The notes beneath the pieces were generated by a model. That model made no database searches, was not told the origin of the DNA, and saw nothing but the letters and a program-made list of their open reading frames with translations. Positions 1-11,595 of a DNA stretch of 64,000 nucleotides are shown here, piece after piece. Numbering within the stretch: the first letter of the stretch is position 1; every line of letters begins with the position of its first letter. Source of the stretch: an uncultured Rhodobacter sp. (GTDB taxonomy: Bacteria; Pseudomonadota; Alphaproteobacteria; Rhodobacterales; Rhodobacteraceae). The DNA is taken from assembly GCA_945952585.1 (NCBI GenBank), contig CAMFII010000011.1, positions 62,001-126,000 of the forward strand. The letters run 5' to 3'. Made by a program: the position numbers and the translations under genes.

Positions 1-2
1 AC

Positions 3-428
3 TTCGTCGAGGGGCAGCAGACGGTCAGCTTCTGGTCGCCGGTCGATCCGGTGCGCGAGGCATCGCTCCGCTGTGTCGCCGGATCGCATCGCTGGCCGAA
101 GGAGGTGCTACCGAAGCGCTGGCTGTCGGACACCTCGTTCTATCCGGACCCGGACAAGTACATGCCGGTCCCCGATCCGGATGCCGAGGGGATGACGGTG
201 ATGGAATGGCAGATGGAGCCGGGCGACGCGGTGGCCTTCGACTACCGCACCCTGCACGGGGCGCGGGGGAACGAGGCCGGCACGCGCCGCCGGGCCTTCT
301 CGCTTCGGCTCCTCGGCGATGACGCGCGCTATGTCGAGCGGCCGGGCCGCACCTCGCCGCCCTATCCGGGGCACGGGATGGTGGCGGGGCAGCGCCTGCG
401 CGAGGACTGGTTCCCGATCCTCCTTTGA
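3..428 (+). CDS. Phytanoyl-CoA dioxygenase (PhyH) family protein, 5'-truncated
   Basis: The window opens inside this gene; 141 codons are visible, ending at TGA 426-428. The visible part looks like the C-terminal half of a PhyH-type Fe(II)/2-oxoglutarate-dependent oxygenase: the double-stranded beta-helix region includes FDYRTLHGA, whose His fits the second metal-binding His, followed by RRAFSLRL, whose Arg fits the 2-oxoglutarate carboxylate ligand. The first metal HxD motif lies before the window edge, so catalytic competence cannot be judged. Family members hydroxylate varied small substrates and the substrate here is unknown. A GC-rich hairpin at 444-462 follows the stop. The family assignment is from motif pattern and is fairly secure; the specific function is not. 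Confidence 0.75.
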   Translation, partial: FVEGQQTVSFWSPVDPVREASLRCVAGSHRWPKEVLPKRWLSDTSFYPDPDKYMPVPDPDAEGMTVMEWQMEPGDAVAFDYRTLHGARGNEAGTRRRAFSLRLLGDDARYVERPGRTSPPYPGHGMVAGQRLREDWFPILL

Positions 429-443
429 CCGGGGAAGCGTCGG

Positions 444-462
444 CGGGGGCATCGAGCCCCCG
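444..462 (+). terminator. GC-rich hairpin after the PhyH gene
   Basis: Arms CGGGGGC and GCCCCCG (444-450 and 456-462) enclose the loop ATCGA, 16 nt after the PhyH stop. There is no T-run, so it is at best a weak or Rho-assisted terminator. Confidence 0.4.
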
Positions 463-599
463 TCGCCGCTGCTGCCGCGGACCTCGGGCTGAGCATGGGT
501 CAAGGCGCGATGCCGGGGCGCGGCCCGGTGTCACGGCCTGGCGCGCACAGTTGCCGGACCTGCTGCGACGTGAGACAAGCGCGGCCGGAGACCCGCGCC

Positions 600-1598
600 A
601 TGACCGAACAGACCCCGCCCCGCAGATTTTTCCCGCCGCCGCCACCCCTGCGCCCGAAGCCGAAGCCCGGGCTGTTCCGGCGGGTGCCGCCGGCGATCTT
701 TCCGCCGATCCTCGGCGCGCTTGGCGTCGGCCTCGTCTGGCGGCAGAGCGGCTGGATGTTCGGCCTGCCCGATGGCCTGGCCGAAATGTTGCTCGGGGCG
801 CTGACGCTTCTGTGGCTGTTTGCGGTCCTTGCCTATGCGGTCAAGGTCGCGCGGCGGCCGGCTGTGCTGGTCGAGGATCTGGCGATCCTGCCGGGGCGGG
901 CGGGGATCGCCGCGCTGGTGATGACCCTATACCAGATCGCCATGGTGCTGGCGCCCTATGGCGGCGCGACGGCGCGCGCGGTCCTGATCGGCGGGCTGAT
1001 CCTGCATCTGGCGCTGATCCTTGCGACCGTGGTGAAGCTTGCGACCGGCCCGGCGGCGCAGCGCGAGGTGACGCCGGTCTGGCACCTGACCTTCGTCGGG
1101 CCGATCCTGGGGGCCGTGGCGGCGCTGATGCTGGGGCTCGAGGGGCTGGCAGAGGTGATCTTCTGGCTGACGCTGCCGGTGGCGGCCGGGATCTGGGCGA
1201 CAAGCCTGCGTCAGATCGTGACCCGCATCCCGCCGGCCCCCCTGCGTCCGCTGCTGGCGATCCATCTCGCGCCGCTGAGCCTTTTCGGCGTGGTCGCGCT
1301 CGGGTTCGGCTGGCAGGAGGTGGCGCTGGTCTTTGCCGCGCTCGCGGTCACGCTGCTGGTCGCGCTTGCGGTGTCCGGGAAATGGCTTCTGGCGGCGGGG
1401 TTCAGCGCGCTCTGGGGGGCTTTCACCTTTCCGCTCGCCGCCTTCTCGCGGCTGGTGCTGGGGCTGGTGCCGGGCCACGCGGCCGGAGGCGTCCTGCTAG
1501 TCGGCGTGACCTTCGTGATCTTTCCAATCCTGTGGCGCATCCTGAAGGACTGGGCCAAGGGCAGCCTTGCGGCGAAGACCAACGCGGCCGAAGCCTAG
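600..1598 (+). CDS. TehA/SLAC1 (TDT) family transporter
   Basis: A 332-residue integral membrane protein. After a proline- and arginine-rich cytoplasmic N-terminus (residues 1-30) there are about ten hydrophobic segments, beginning with PAIFPPILGALGVGLVW, the usual first helix of the tellurite-resistance/dicarboxylate transporter (TDT) fold shared by TehA and the plant SLAC1 anion channels. Bacterial members are usually called tellurite-resistance or C4-dicarboxylate transporters, but the substrate cannot be read from sequence. The ATG at 600 was chosen because the TM core starts soon after it; an upstream in-frame extension is Arg/Cys rich and unlike the family. It stands alone on the plus strand, convergent with the amidotransferase that follows. 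The family is fairly sure; transport of tellurite or malate is only a guess. Confidence 0.8.
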   Translation: MTEQTPPRRFFPPPPPLRPKPKPGLFRRVPPAIFPPILGALGVGLVWRQSGWMFGLPDGLAEMLLGALTLLWLFAVLAYAVKVARRPAVLVEDLAILPGRAGIAALVMTLYQIAMVLAPYGGATARAVLIGGLILHLALILATVVKLATGPAAQREVTPVWHLTFVGPILGAVAALMLGLEGLAEVIFWLTLPVAAGIWATSLRQIVTRIPPAPLRPLLAIHLAPLSLFGVVALGFGWQEVALVFAALAVTLLVALAVSGKWLLAAGFSALWGAFTFPLAAFSRLVLGLVPGHAAGGVLLVGVTFVIFPILWRILKDWAKGSLAAKTNAAEA

Positions 1599-1612
1599 GG
1601 CTGCGGCGCAGT

Positions 1613-1692
1613 CGAGGGGGCGCTGCCCCCTCGCCCCGGACGGGTCCGGGGCTCACCCCCGGGGTATTTCGCCAGGAGAACTCCAAGGGACC
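1613..1692 (+). repeat. Dispersed intergenic repeat, copy A
   Basis: A G5C..GC5 hairpin, then an inner hairpin (arms GCCCCGGAC and GTCCGGGGC), then CTCACCCCCGGGGTATTT and a purine-rich tail with AGGAGAA. The same order of parts occurs at 18614-18689 and 60534-60605. This copy lies between two convergent genes. It resembles a GGGATATTT-ending repeat that I recall as common in Rhodobacteraceae intergenic DNA. Confidence 0.6.
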
Positions 1693-1753
1693 GGCGCGGG
1701 GAGGCGCGGCCGTCTCGGAGTGCCGGTCGGTCGCGGCGGTCGGCGCGGTGGCC

Positions 1754-4055
<2,302 letters not shown>

Positions 4056-4068
4056 CTCAGGTGACCGG

Positions 4069-4094
4069 CGCCGCCCCGATGAGATGGGGCGGCG
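4069..4094 (+). terminator. Hairpin after guaB
   Basis: Perfect 9-bp arms CGCCGCCCC and GGGGCGGCG flank the 8-nt loop GATGAGAT, 13 nt after the guaB stop. It lacks a T-tract, so its termination strength is uncertain. Confidence 0.5.
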
Positions 4095-4175
4095 GATTGC
4101 CAAAGTTGCCGCTTGACCGCTTCGCCCCGGGAGCGCTGGAATAGCTGCGCCCTCTGGCCGGTGGAGACGCATCCC

Positions 4176-5210
4176 TTGACCAACAGCTCGCCCGTTGTTC
4201 CGATCGGTGCCGCCTATTTTCCGGCGCCCGAGCCCGGCCCGACCCGCGATTATCAGTTCGTCCTTGTGCCGGGTTTCACGCTTCTCGCCTTTGCCTCGGC
4301 AGTCGAGCCGTTGCGCATCGCCAACCAGCTGTCGCAGGCGCCGCTCTACAGTTGGCGCGTCGTGTCGGAAGATGGCGCGCCGGTCGTCAGTTCCTCCGGC
4401 ATCGCGGTCGCGGTCGACGGGACGCTTGGCCAGCCCGACAAGGACAGCCACCTCTTCGTCTGTGCCGGCAATCCGCCGATGGCGGCCGCGGCAGCGGGCG
4501 TGGTCGCGGCCATCAAGCGCCACCACCGCTTCGGCGGCACCGTCGGCGGGATCTGCACCGGGGCCTTCGCCTTGGCCAAGGCCGGCATCGTCCGCGATGG
4601 CCGCTTTACCCTGCATTGGGAAAACCAGCCGGGTTTCGTCGAGACCTTCCGCAACCTCGTGCCGACGCTCAACCGGTTCGAGACGGACGGGCGGGTGTTG
4701 ACCTGCGGTGGCGGGGCGGCCTCGACCGACATGATGCTGTCGATCATCGCTTCGGATCACGGCACCGACTTCGCGGCGATGGTGTCCGAGATGTGCCTGC
4801 GCACGGTAATGTCGGGGGCTGAACCGGAACAGCGCAGCTCACTGGCCGCGCTGATGTCTTCGCGCAATCCGGTGCTGATTGCGTCCATCACCCTGATGAA
4901 CCGCCATATCGAGGATCCGCTGCCGATGGACGAACTGGCGGCGGCGACCGGCTATTGCCGCCGGCATCTCGAACGGCTGTTCCGCAATGCGGTCGGCCAG
5001 ACGCCGGGGCATTTCTATCGCGGTCTGCGTCTGGACCGGGGGCGCAACCTGCTCAGCACGACCGACCTGACGCTGCAGGAGGTCGCGATGGCCTGCGGCT
5101 ACGACTCGGTCGCGCATTTCTCGAAAAGCTTCCGCGCGCGGTATGGCACGGCGCCCACGAAGCTGAAGCAGGGCATCGCCGCGCCGAAACCACGCCAGAC
5201 GACCGCCTGA
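4176..5210 (+). CDS. GlxA-family transcriptional regulator (DJ-1/PfpI plus AraC)
   Basis: An N-terminal DJ-1/PfpI-like domain (about residues 20-200; nucleophile-elbow relic GGICTGAFALA) is fused to a C-terminal AraC/XylS pair of helix-turn-helix motifs (MDELAAATGYCRRHLERLF and LQEVAMACGYDSVAHFSKSF). Proteins of this layout (GbdR, CdhR, ArgR) sense small nitrogenous metabolites such as glycine betaine, carnitine or arginine, usually activating catabolic genes. No AUG starts the frame at a sensible place. TTG 4176 is chosen because GGTGGAG lies about 9 nt upstream; GTG 4161 and TTG 4113 are alternatives. No catabolic target adjoins it, so the ligand is unknown. A second protein of the same layout lies at 36766-37791. 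Confidence 0.88.
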   Translation: MTNSSPVVPIGAAYFPAPEPGPTRDYQFVLVPGFTLLAFASAVEPLRIANQLSQAPLYSWRVVSEDGAPVVSSSGIAVAVDGTLGQPDKDSHLFVCAGNPPMAAAAAGVVAAIKRHHRFGGTVGGICTGAFALAKAGIVRDGRFTLHWENQPGFVETFRNLVPTLNRFETDGRVLTCGGGAASTDMMLSIIASDHGTDFAAMVSEMCLRTVMSGAEPEQRSSLAALMSSRNPVLIASITLMNRHIEDPLPMDELAAATGYCRRHLERLFRNAVGQTPGHFYRGLRLDRGRNLLSTTDLTLQEVAMACGYDSVAHFSKSFRARYGTAPTKLKQGIAAPKPRQTTA

Positions 5211-5272
5211 GCCTAGCCCTGTCTGCGCCGTTTCGCCTGCAGTCTCCGCGCTTTCCTTCCCCGCTGCGAAGA

Positions 5273-6091
5273 TCAGCCTCCGCCGGTCCTGGCGGACGAG
5301 TGCCAGAGCCCGTCGTGAAACGAGAAAGCCTGCTGCGGGCGCTCAGTGAAGGCCCCTGCGACCCCATCATGGATCCAGGGGGTCACGGTCAGGAGCGGCC
5401 CTTCGACATCCAGCACCGCGAAACCGTGATCCCTTTCATCCTCGCGGGCGCATAGTGCGGTGCCGGCCTGCAGTTGGAAGAGCGGACGCGGCCTGTCCGG
5501 CCCGATGCCAAGGCCGATCGACCAATGGTGGAGGTGCCCGGACAGGACGATCCGGATTCCGGCTTCGGCCAGGGCGGGCAGGGCGCCGCGGGCCCCGCGG
5601 GTTTCTCCGCGGTCGAAACCGGGCGGCTCCTCGAGCGGGTGATGACAGACGAGGATGTTGATCGCCCCGGGAGGTGCGGCGCGCGCCGTCCGAAGAATGC
5701 GGTCGATCTCAGCCCGTCGCAGGCGGCCGCGCCGCCAACGCCAGGGATCGGCGGTGTTGGTGCCGTAAAGGCGCAGGGGGCCGACCTCGGCGACGGGGGC
5801 AAGGTCGGGCGAGGCCCCGGCGCGGTAGCTGCGGAACGGGGCGAAAATCCGGGCAGCGACATTGAAAAGCGGGACGTCATGGTTGCCCGGAATGACCAGG
5901 AACGGCAGCCCGAGCCCGTGCAGGAACGCCATGGCGCGCTGGAACTGGCCGTGGCGCGCCCGGTGCGTGAGGTCACCCGAGACCACGACGAAATCGGGCA
6001 GGCAGGTTGTGATCGCCCGGCGCAGGGGTGCGATCAGATCGTCCCGTTCCAGCCCGAAATGCAGGTCGGTCAGGTGGACAAGCCGGGTCAT
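5273..6091 (-). CDS. Calcineurin-like metallophosphoesterase
   Basis: A 272-residue protein carrying all metallophosphoesterase blocks: DLHFG (Asp9, His11), GDLTHRARHG (Asp40), GNHD (Asn70, His71), CHHP and GHLHH near residue 195. It is therefore a dinuclear-metal phosphoesterase in the CpdA (cyclic nucleotide phosphodiesterase) region of the family; substrates range from cAMP to UDP-sugars and phospholipids. No signal peptide or TM segment is visible, so it is probably cytosolic. Its ATG overlaps the stop of the upstream lipid-kinase gene by 4 nt (TCAT on the plus strand), so the two are translationally coupled and probably act on related lipid phosphates. This last point is inference. Confidence 0.88.
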   Translation of the reverse strand: MTRLVHLTDLHFGLERDDLIAPLRRAITTCLPDFVVVSGDLTHRARHGQFQRAMAFLHGLGLPFLVIPGNHDVPLFNVAARIFAPFRSYRAGASPDLAPVAEVGPLRLYGTNTADPWRWRRGRLRRAEIDRILRTARAAPPGAINILVCHHPLEEPPGFDRGETRGARGALPALAEAGIRIVLSGHLHHWSIGLGIGPDRPRPLFQLQAGTALCAREDERDHGFAVLDVEGPLLTVTPWIHDGVAGAFTERPQQAFSFHDGLWHSSARTGGG

Positions 6092-7020
6092 GTCGTCTTC
6101 GTTGCCGGGACGATCACCGACAGGGCATCGCGGTGCATTTGCAGGTGGAAGGGGCCGGTCAGACGGGCCTTTTCGCCATCGAAGGCGACAAGGCGGGTCG
6201 GGTGGCGCGTGTCGATGATCAGATCATCGGCGATGACCAGTTCGAAATCCTGCCCGCGCGAGATGGTGCCGAAAGCCAGCCGGATCGCGGCCAGCATCAA
6301 CTCCACCGGGCGCTGCCCCTTGACAAGGAACAGCGCGAAATGCCCTGCGCGCACCGCCTCGGCTCCATCGAGGCCAAGCGCCTCGAGCTGATAGGGACTG
6401 CGCGCCGCGAAGGCGAGCGGCGTGTGGATGTGGCGGGTCTCGTCTCCGACAGTCAGGGCAAGGTGCATGGGGTCGCGCAGGTCGCGCAGGGCCAGAAGCA
6501 CTGACCAATAGGCCGCGATGCGGCTGCGGCCCCACCGCTTGTAAACGGCCTCACGCCGTTCGAGGATTTCGGGATAGATGCCGAAGCTCGCATTGTTCAG
6601 GAACAGCCGGCCATTCACCTCGCCCAGATCGATGGTTGCAACCTGCCCGGAAAGGATCGTGTCAAGCGCGGCCTCCAGCGTCTCGCCGACACCTAGGCCA
6701 CGGGCAAAGTAGTTGAAGGTTCCGCCGGGCAGGACTGCCATCACCTTTCCGCTTCCGGCCAGAACTCCGGCGACGGCCGATTGCGTGCCATCGCCGCCAA
6801 GCGCCACGACGATATCCGCGCCATCGCCCAGCGCCTCGCGCGCGGCGCCCAGAATGGCACTGCCCTTCCGCGCCGCATGGACGGTGAAGCTCTGCACCGC
6901 AGGCTCCAGCCGCTCGCGGATCATCCGCTCCTTGGCGAGCGCGTCCTTGCGCCCCGAGGCGGCATTCAGGACGACCGACAGTCGTGCGGCCGACAGGTCG
7001 AGTTGGGGGGAAAGGGACAT
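6088..7020 (-). CDS. Diacylglycerol kinase family lipid kinase
   Basis: A 310-residue protein of the DAGK catalytic family (YegS/BmrU/sphingosine kinase-like). VVLNAASGRKD near residue 15 is the N-terminal nucleotide-binding strand and ALGGDGTQSAVAGVL the defining GGDGT loop; PGGTFNYFARGLGV follows. These enzymes phosphorylate diacylglycerol or related lipids with ATP. The start at 7020 is chosen because MSLSPQLDLSAARLSVVLN leads straight into the domain, and the upstream in-frame extension is low-complexity Arg/Pro. It is the first gene of a two-gene operon with the metallophosphoesterase (4-nt overlap) and is divergent from the SDR gene. Confidence 0.88.
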   Translation of the reverse strand: MSLSPQLDLSAARLSVVLNAASGRKDALAKERMIRERLEPAVQSFTVHAARKGSAILGAAREALGDGADIVVALGGDGTQSAVAGVLAGSGKVMAVLPGGTFNYFARGLGVGETLEAALDTILSGQVATIDLGEVNGRLFLNNASFGIYPEILERREAVYKRWGRSRIAAYWSVLLALRDLRDPMHLALTVGDETRHIHTPLAFAARSPYQLEALGLDGAEAVRAGHFALFLVKGQRPVELMLAAIRLAFGTISRGQDFELVIADDLIIDTRHPTRLVAFDGEKARLTGPFHLQMHRDALSVIVPATKTT

Positions 7021-7170
7021 CGGCGCTCCGGGCGGGGACACGTTCAATCCTAGGCCGTTTCGCTCGGCTGACAACCGCATGGGCCTGCATGGACAATCGA
7101 CCCGGCGGGGGGCTAAACCGCCTGCGAAGGGGCGGATGGACCGCGACCGCAGCGACAGGAGAGGCTTGCG

Positions 7171-7935
7171 ATGCAGGACGAGCGCATTCGCCGCCGGGTT
7201 CTGGTGACCGGCGCCGGGGCGGCCGAGGGCATCGGCTTTGCCTGCGCCCGTTGGCTTGTACGGCAGGGCCATCACGTCGCGCTGGCATCGACCACGTCCC
7301 GCATCCACGACCGCGTCGAAGAGTTGCGGGCGCTTGGCCATTCGGCAAGCGGCCACGTCGCCGACCTGACGCGAGACGGTGATGTGGCCCGTCTGGCGGT
7401 CGAGGTCGGCGCGATCGACATCCTCGTGAACAACGCCGGCATGGGGTCGGTCGGCGCGCCCGCACCCTGGGCCGATTTCCTAGAGCAGCCGATGTCGGAG
7501 TGGTTCGCCACCCTCGACGTGAGCCTTGGCACGGCAGTCCGGGTGACGCGCGCCTTCCTGCCGGGGATGGTTGCTGCCGGTTGGGGGCGGGTGGTGATGA
7601 TGGCGTCGGTGACCGGGCCGGTCACCTCGATTGCCGGCAACTCCGCCTATGCCGCCGCCAAGGCCGGGATGACCGGCCTGACCCGGACCCTTGCGCTCGA
7701 GGTCGGAGGTCGGGGCGTGACGGTCAATGCCGTCGCGCCGGGCTGGATCGCCACTGCCGCCCAGACCGAGGACGAGGCCCGCGCCGCGCGCGCCACGCCC
7801 CCCGGTCGGGCAGGCACCGCCGATGAGGTGGCGGCTTGCGTGGCCTTCCTTGCAAGCGAAGGGGCAAGCTACGTCAATGGAAGCGTGCTGGTCGTCGATG
7901 GCGGCAATACCGTTCAAGAGATGAAGGATGGCTGA
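7171..7935 (+). CDS. SDR family oxidoreductase
   Basis: A 254-residue classical short-chain dehydrogenase/reductase. The Rossmann motif VTGAGAAEGIG (residues 12-22), structural NNAG (87-90), catalytic Ser146 and the Tyr160-x3-Lys164 pair in YAAAK are all present. It is of the FabG type, using NAD(P)H to interconvert a ketone and an alcohol; the substrate cannot be told. The glycine motif has an extra residue pair (GAAEGIG), a minor variant. AGGAGAGG precedes ATG 7171. The rRNA methylase gene starts 48 nt downstream and may be cotranscribed. Confidence 0.9.
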   Translation: MQDERIRRRVLVTGAGAAEGIGFACARWLVRQGHHVALASTTSRIHDRVEELRALGHSASGHVADLTRDGDVARLAVEVGAIDILVNNAGMGSVGAPAPWADFLEQPMSEWFATLDVSLGTAVRVTRAFLPGMVAAGWGRVVMMASVTGPVTSIAGNSAYAAAKAGMTGLTRTLALEVGGRGVTVNAVAPGWIATAAQTEDEARAARATPPGRAGTADEVAACVAFLASEGASYVNGSVLVVDGGNTVQEMKDG

Positions 7936-7983
7936 TCTGACAATGGGTTGCGACCGTTTCTTCACCTCTTTCCGGAGGCCAGC

Positions 7984-9147
7984 ATGACCCCCGCCGCCCG
8001 TGCCGCCGCCGCGATCGAGATCCTCGACCGCATCCTTGCAGGCGCCCCGGCCGAGCAGACGCTGACCAATTGGGCCCGCGCCAGCCGCTTTGCCGGATCG
8101 GGGGACCGAAACGCCATCCGCGATCTGGTCTTCGACGCGCTCCGCTGCCGGCGGTCCTTCGCGGCGCTTGGCGGTGCCGGGACTGGCCGGGGGCTGATCC
8201 TCGGCGGCCTGCGCGCCGCCGGTTCCGATCCGGACGCGATCTTCACCGGCGAGGGCCACGCACCGGCGCCGCTGACCGAGGCCGAGCGGAACGCGCCGCC
8301 AGCCCCCGACGGGCTCGTGGCGCTCGACTGCCCAGACTGGCTTGCGCCGCGCCTGGAGCGCAGCCTCGGCCACGACTTTCCGGCGGTCATGGAGAAGCTT
8401 CGCCATCGCGCCCCGGTCTTCCTGCGGGTCAACCGCTTGCAGGCGACCCGAGATCAGGCCATCGCCGCGCTGGCCGAGGACGGGATCGTAGCTGTGCCGC
8501 ACCCCCTGGCGGACTCGGCGCTGGAAGTGACCGCGAACGCCCGGAAAATCCAGTCATCGCAAGCCTTTGCGAGCGGTATCGTCGAGTTGCAGGATGCCGC
8601 CTCGCAGGCGGTGGTCGAGGCGCTGCCCCTGCGCGACGGGCAGCGGGTGCTCGACTATTGCGCGGGCGGAGGCGGCAAGACGCTGGCCATGGCCGCGCAG
8701 GCACGGCTTCGGCTCTGGGCGCATGACATCGACCCTCGCCGCCTGCGCGACCTGCCCGAACGCGCCTCCCGCGCCGGGGCGAAGGTAACGCTGCTCGAGG
8801 GGAAGGCCGTCGACCGCGAGGCGCCGTTCGATCTGGTCCTGATCGACGTGCCCTGTTCCGGCTCCGGCAGCTGGCGCCGCGCGCCCGAGGCGAAGTGGAC
8901 CTTCACCGAGGCACGGCTGGCGCAGCTTGTGGGCATCCAGGCCGGCATCCTGGACCGCGCCTCGGCACTGGTTGCCGCCGGGGGCAGCCTGGCCTACGCC
9001 ACCTGCTCGGTGCTCGACGAGGAGAATTCCGTGCAGGTCGAAGGATTCCTGCAACGGCATCCCGACTGGCACCGTGTCACGGAACGACGGCTGACGCCGC
9101 TGGATGGCGGCGATGGGTTCTACCTTTCCGTGCTGAAAAGGCAGTAA
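7984..9147 (+). CDS. RsmB/NOP-family RNA (cytosine-5) methyltransferase
   Basis: A 387-residue SAM-dependent m5C methyltransferase of the NOL1/NOP2/Sun group. It contains DYCAGGGGKTLAMAA (SAM motif I), IDVPCSGSGSWRR (motif IV with the releasing Cys) and YATCSVL (motif VI with the nucleophilic Cys). The N-terminal part (about 1-150) is a reduced RsmB-type domain; the usual NusB-like domain of E. coli RsmB is not obvious. The probable target is 16S rRNA C967 or a similar site, inferred from family. ATG 7984 is preceded by CGGAGGCC, supporting this start over an in-frame one 12 codons upstream. Confidence 0.87.
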   Translation: MTPAARAAAAIEILDRILAGAPAEQTLTNWARASRFAGSGDRNAIRDLVFDALRCRRSFAALGGAGTGRGLILGGLRAAGSDPDAIFTGEGHAPAPLTEAERNAPPAPDGLVALDCPDWLAPRLERSLGHDFPAVMEKLRHRAPVFLRVNRLQATRDQAIAALAEDGIVAVPHPLADSALEVTANARKIQSSQAFASGIVELQDAASQAVVEALPLRDGQRVLDYCAGGGGKTLAMAAQARLRLWAHDIDPRRLRDLPERASRAGAKVTLLEGKAVDREAPFDLVLIDVPCSGSGSWRRAPEAKWTFTEARLAQLVGIQAGILDRASALVAAGGSLAYATCSVLDEENSVQVEGFLQRHPDWHRVTERRLTPLDGGDGFYLSVLKRQ

Positions 9148-9185
9148 ATCGCCGTTTGGTTGTGGCGCGGCGGGCCCGGCTGCGA

Positions 9186-9201
9186 TTAAATGCGACTTAA
9201 C
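9186..9201 (+). promoter_or_regulatory. CtrA box in the cckA promoter
   Basis: TTAA-N7-TTAAC (TTAA at 9186-9189 and 9197-9200) matches the alphaproteobacterial CtrA recognition site exactly. It sits 49 nt before the preferred cckA start, so CtrA probably feeds back on the gene for its own upstream kinase. Confidence 0.7.
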
Positions 9202-9249
9202 GCTTTTCCCTGCCAATCAGAGGGGTCGAATCTGTTTCAGGGGGCATCG

Positions 9250-11595
9250 GTGACAGTCGCTGCATCGGATGGCGAAGGGGCCGCGCCGCGGCGCGGCCTG
9301 GCGCGGCTGGCGCCCCGGGCCTGGCTTCTTGTGGTTCTGGCCGCCGCGACGATGGCCCTTGCCGTGGCCGCGGGTCCGGGCGTGGTCCGGCTGGTTGCCG
9401 GGGCCGCGACCTTCACCTTCTGTCTGCTGGCGATCGGATTGCGGGCGCTCGACTGGCAGGCGAAACGGCGTCAGGCGAGCGAGGTGATGCAGATCGCCCG
9501 GCTGGTGGAACAGGATGCGGCGCCTTGTTTCGCCACCGATGTCGAAGGGGCGGTTCTGTATCGCAATACCGCGGCCCGAAGCCGGTTCGGCGAAGGCGCG
9601 GTCGACAGCCTTGCCGCCGCGCTTGGCGATCATTTCGTCTCGCCCGGCGCGCTGCTCTATCGCCTGCAAAGCCGCGCCCGTGCCACGGGGGCCTCGCGCG
9701 AAGATGTGGTGACGCGCCGCGGCCATACCCGCCTGTCGGTGCATCGTCTGGACGAAACGCGGTTTCTCTGGCGGCTGGAGGAAATGCTGGAACGCGCCAC
9801 CCCCGGCAGGGGGGCGGAGACGCTGAGCCTGCCGATGCTGGTCGCGAACAAGGCCGGCGTCGTTCTGTTCATGAACGAGGCGATGCGCCGGCTTCTTGGC
9901 AGCCGGGTCAGGCAGTTGGACCGGATCTTCACCTCGCCAGACATCCGCTCGGGCGAGGAGGTAGTCATCTCCACCCCCGAAGGCCCGGTGCGGGCGCTGG
10001 TGGCCGAGCTGGAAGGCGCGGGCGAGCGGCGGGAAATCTACCTGCTGCCCGTCGGACAGCAGGCCAGCGGTCCCGCGCCGAGATCCGATTTCGAACACCT
10101 GCCGGTCGCGTTGCTGCGGCTGGACGGCTCGGCGCTGGTGCGATCTGCCAATCTTGCGGCGCGCGACCTTCTGCGCTGGCCCGGGGAAGGGAACCTGCGC
10201 CTGCCGGAGCTTCTGGAGGGGCTGGGGCGGTCCTTGTCGGACTGGACTCGCGACGTGCTGGCCGAACGTGTGCCGGGTGGAACCGAGGTCCTGCGTTTGC
10301 GCAATTCCGACGCCGACCGTTTCGTGCAGGTGACGCTCCGCCGCGTTGTCGACGGCGACCGCGCCGAGGTGCTGGCGGTCCTCCACGACGCGACCGAGTT
10401 CAAGTCGCTTGAGGCGCAGTTCACGCAAAGCCAGAAGATGCAGGCCATCGGCCAACTGGCCGGCGGGATCGCCCATGATTTCAACAACCTGCTGACGGCG
10501 ATCTCAGGCCATTGCGACCTTCTCCTGCTGCGCCACCGGCCGGAAGAGCTGGAATATGCCGACCTTGTCCAGATCAGTCAGAACGCAAATCGGGCTGCCG
10601 CGCTGGTGGGTAAGCTGCTCGCCTTTTCCCGCAAGCAGACGCTGCAGCTTGAACCCACCGACCTGCAGGAGGTCCTGTCGGACCTGACCCACCTGCTGAA
10701 CCGGCTGGTGGGAGAGAAGGTTCGACTTGAACTGCGCCATGCACCCGATGTCGGCTTTATCCGCTCGGACCGCCAGCAACTGGAGCAGGCGATCATCAAC
10801 CTCGTGGTCAACGCCCGGGATGCCATGCCGTCGGGCGGAACGATCCGCATCCGCACCGAACGGCGGGTCCTGGATGCCGAGATCCAGCGCGACGGCGCGG
10901 TCATGCCGCCGGGGACCTATGCGGTCATCACGGTCAGCGATACCGGAACCGGGATCCCGCAAGATCTGCGCGGCCGCATCTTCGACCCGTTCTTCACCAC
11001 CAAGCGGCCGGGCGAGGGCACCGGCCTTGGCCTGTCGATGACCTATGGCTTCGTCAAGCAGACCGGCGGCTACATCTTCGTCGACAGCGAACCGGGGCAG
11101 GGGACGGAGTTCCAGCTGTATTTCCTTGAACAGGAGCCCGAACCCGAAGCCATGACCATCCCGATGCTGCCGCCGCTGCGGGCCCGTCCGCGGGACTTCG
11201 CTCCGCCGCCGCCCGCCCTGCGGCCCGAGGATGGCGTGGTCCTTCTGGTCGAGGACGAGCCGCCGGTGCGCGCTGTTGCCTCGCGCGCCCTGCGGCTCAA
11301 GGGCTTCACGGTTCTCGAGGCGGAAAATGCCGAGGCCGCGCTGAAGCTGCTGGAAGACAGGTCGGTCCAGGTCGACATCTTCGTGACCGATGTGGTCATG
11401 CCCGGCATGGACGGGCCAAGCTGGGTAATGAAGGCGCTCGAACAGCGGCCAAAGGCCCGCGTGGTCTTCATGTCGGGCTATGCCGAGGACAGTTTCGCAG
11501 ACCGTCGCGACCAGATCGCCGGATCGGTCTTCCTGCCGAAACCCTTCTCGCTCGCCGACCTGACCAGCACGGTCCAGGGGCAACTGGTGCATTGA
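9250..11595 (+). CDS. cckA: CckA hybrid sensor histidine kinase/response regulator
   Basis: A 781-residue hybrid kinase, top of the CckA-ChpT-CtrA phosphorelay controlling cell-cycle, motility and, in Rhodobacterales, gene-transfer-agent genes. From the N-terminus: two TM helices (about residues 22-63), PAS-like sensing regions (about 70-390), the DHp helix with [14 protein letters not shown] (phosphoacceptor His409), an HATPase domain with [17 protein letters not shown] and [10 protein letters not shown], a proline-rich linker, and a receiver domain with [12 protein letters not shown] (Asp714). GTG 9250 is chosen because AGGGGG lies just upstream; the ATG at 9190 falls inside the CtrA box and has no ribosome-binding site. 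Domain order and the HDFNN signature are typical of CckA. Confidence 0.93.
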   Translation: MTVAASDGEGAAPRRGLARLAPRAWLLVVLAAATMALAVAAGPGVVRLVAGAATFTFCLLAIGLRALDWQAKRRQASEVMQIARLVEQDAAPCFATDVEGAVLYRNTAARSRFGEGAVDSLAAALGDHFVSPGALLYRLQSRARATGASREDVVTRRGHTRLSVHRLDETRFLWRLEEMLERATPGRGAETLSLPMLVANKAGVVLFMNEAMRRLLGSRVRQLDRIFTSPDIRSGEEVVISTPEGPVRALVAELEGAGERREIYLLPVGQQASGPAPRSDFEHLPVALLRLDGSALVRSANLAARDLLRWPGEGNLRLPELLEGLGRSLSDWTRDVLAERVPGGTEVLRLRNSDADRFVQVTLRRVVDGDRAEVLAVLHDATEFKSLEAQFTQSQKMQAIGQLAGGIAHDFNNLLTAISGHCDLLLLRHRPEELEYADLVQISQNANRAAALVGKLLAFSRKQTLQLEPTDLQEVLSDLTHLLNRLVGEKVRLELRHAPDVGFIRSDRQQLEQAIINLVVNARDAMPSGGTIRIRTERRVLDAEIQRDGAVMPPGTYAVITVSDTGTGIPQDLRGRIFDPFFTTKRPGEGTGLGLSMTYGFVKQTGGYIFVDSEPGQGTEFQLYFLEQEPEPEAMTIPMLPPLRARPRDFAPPPPALRPEDGVVLLVEDEPPVRAVASRALRLKGFTVLEAENAEAALKLLEDRSVQVDIFVTDVVMPGMDGPSWVMKALEQRPKARVVFMSGYAEDSFADRRDQIAGSVFLPKPFSLADLTSTVQGQLVH

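Noticed and set aside
9190..9192. ATG as start of cckA
   Set aside because: It lies inside the CtrA box, has no ribosome site, and GTG 9250 has AGGGGG upstream.
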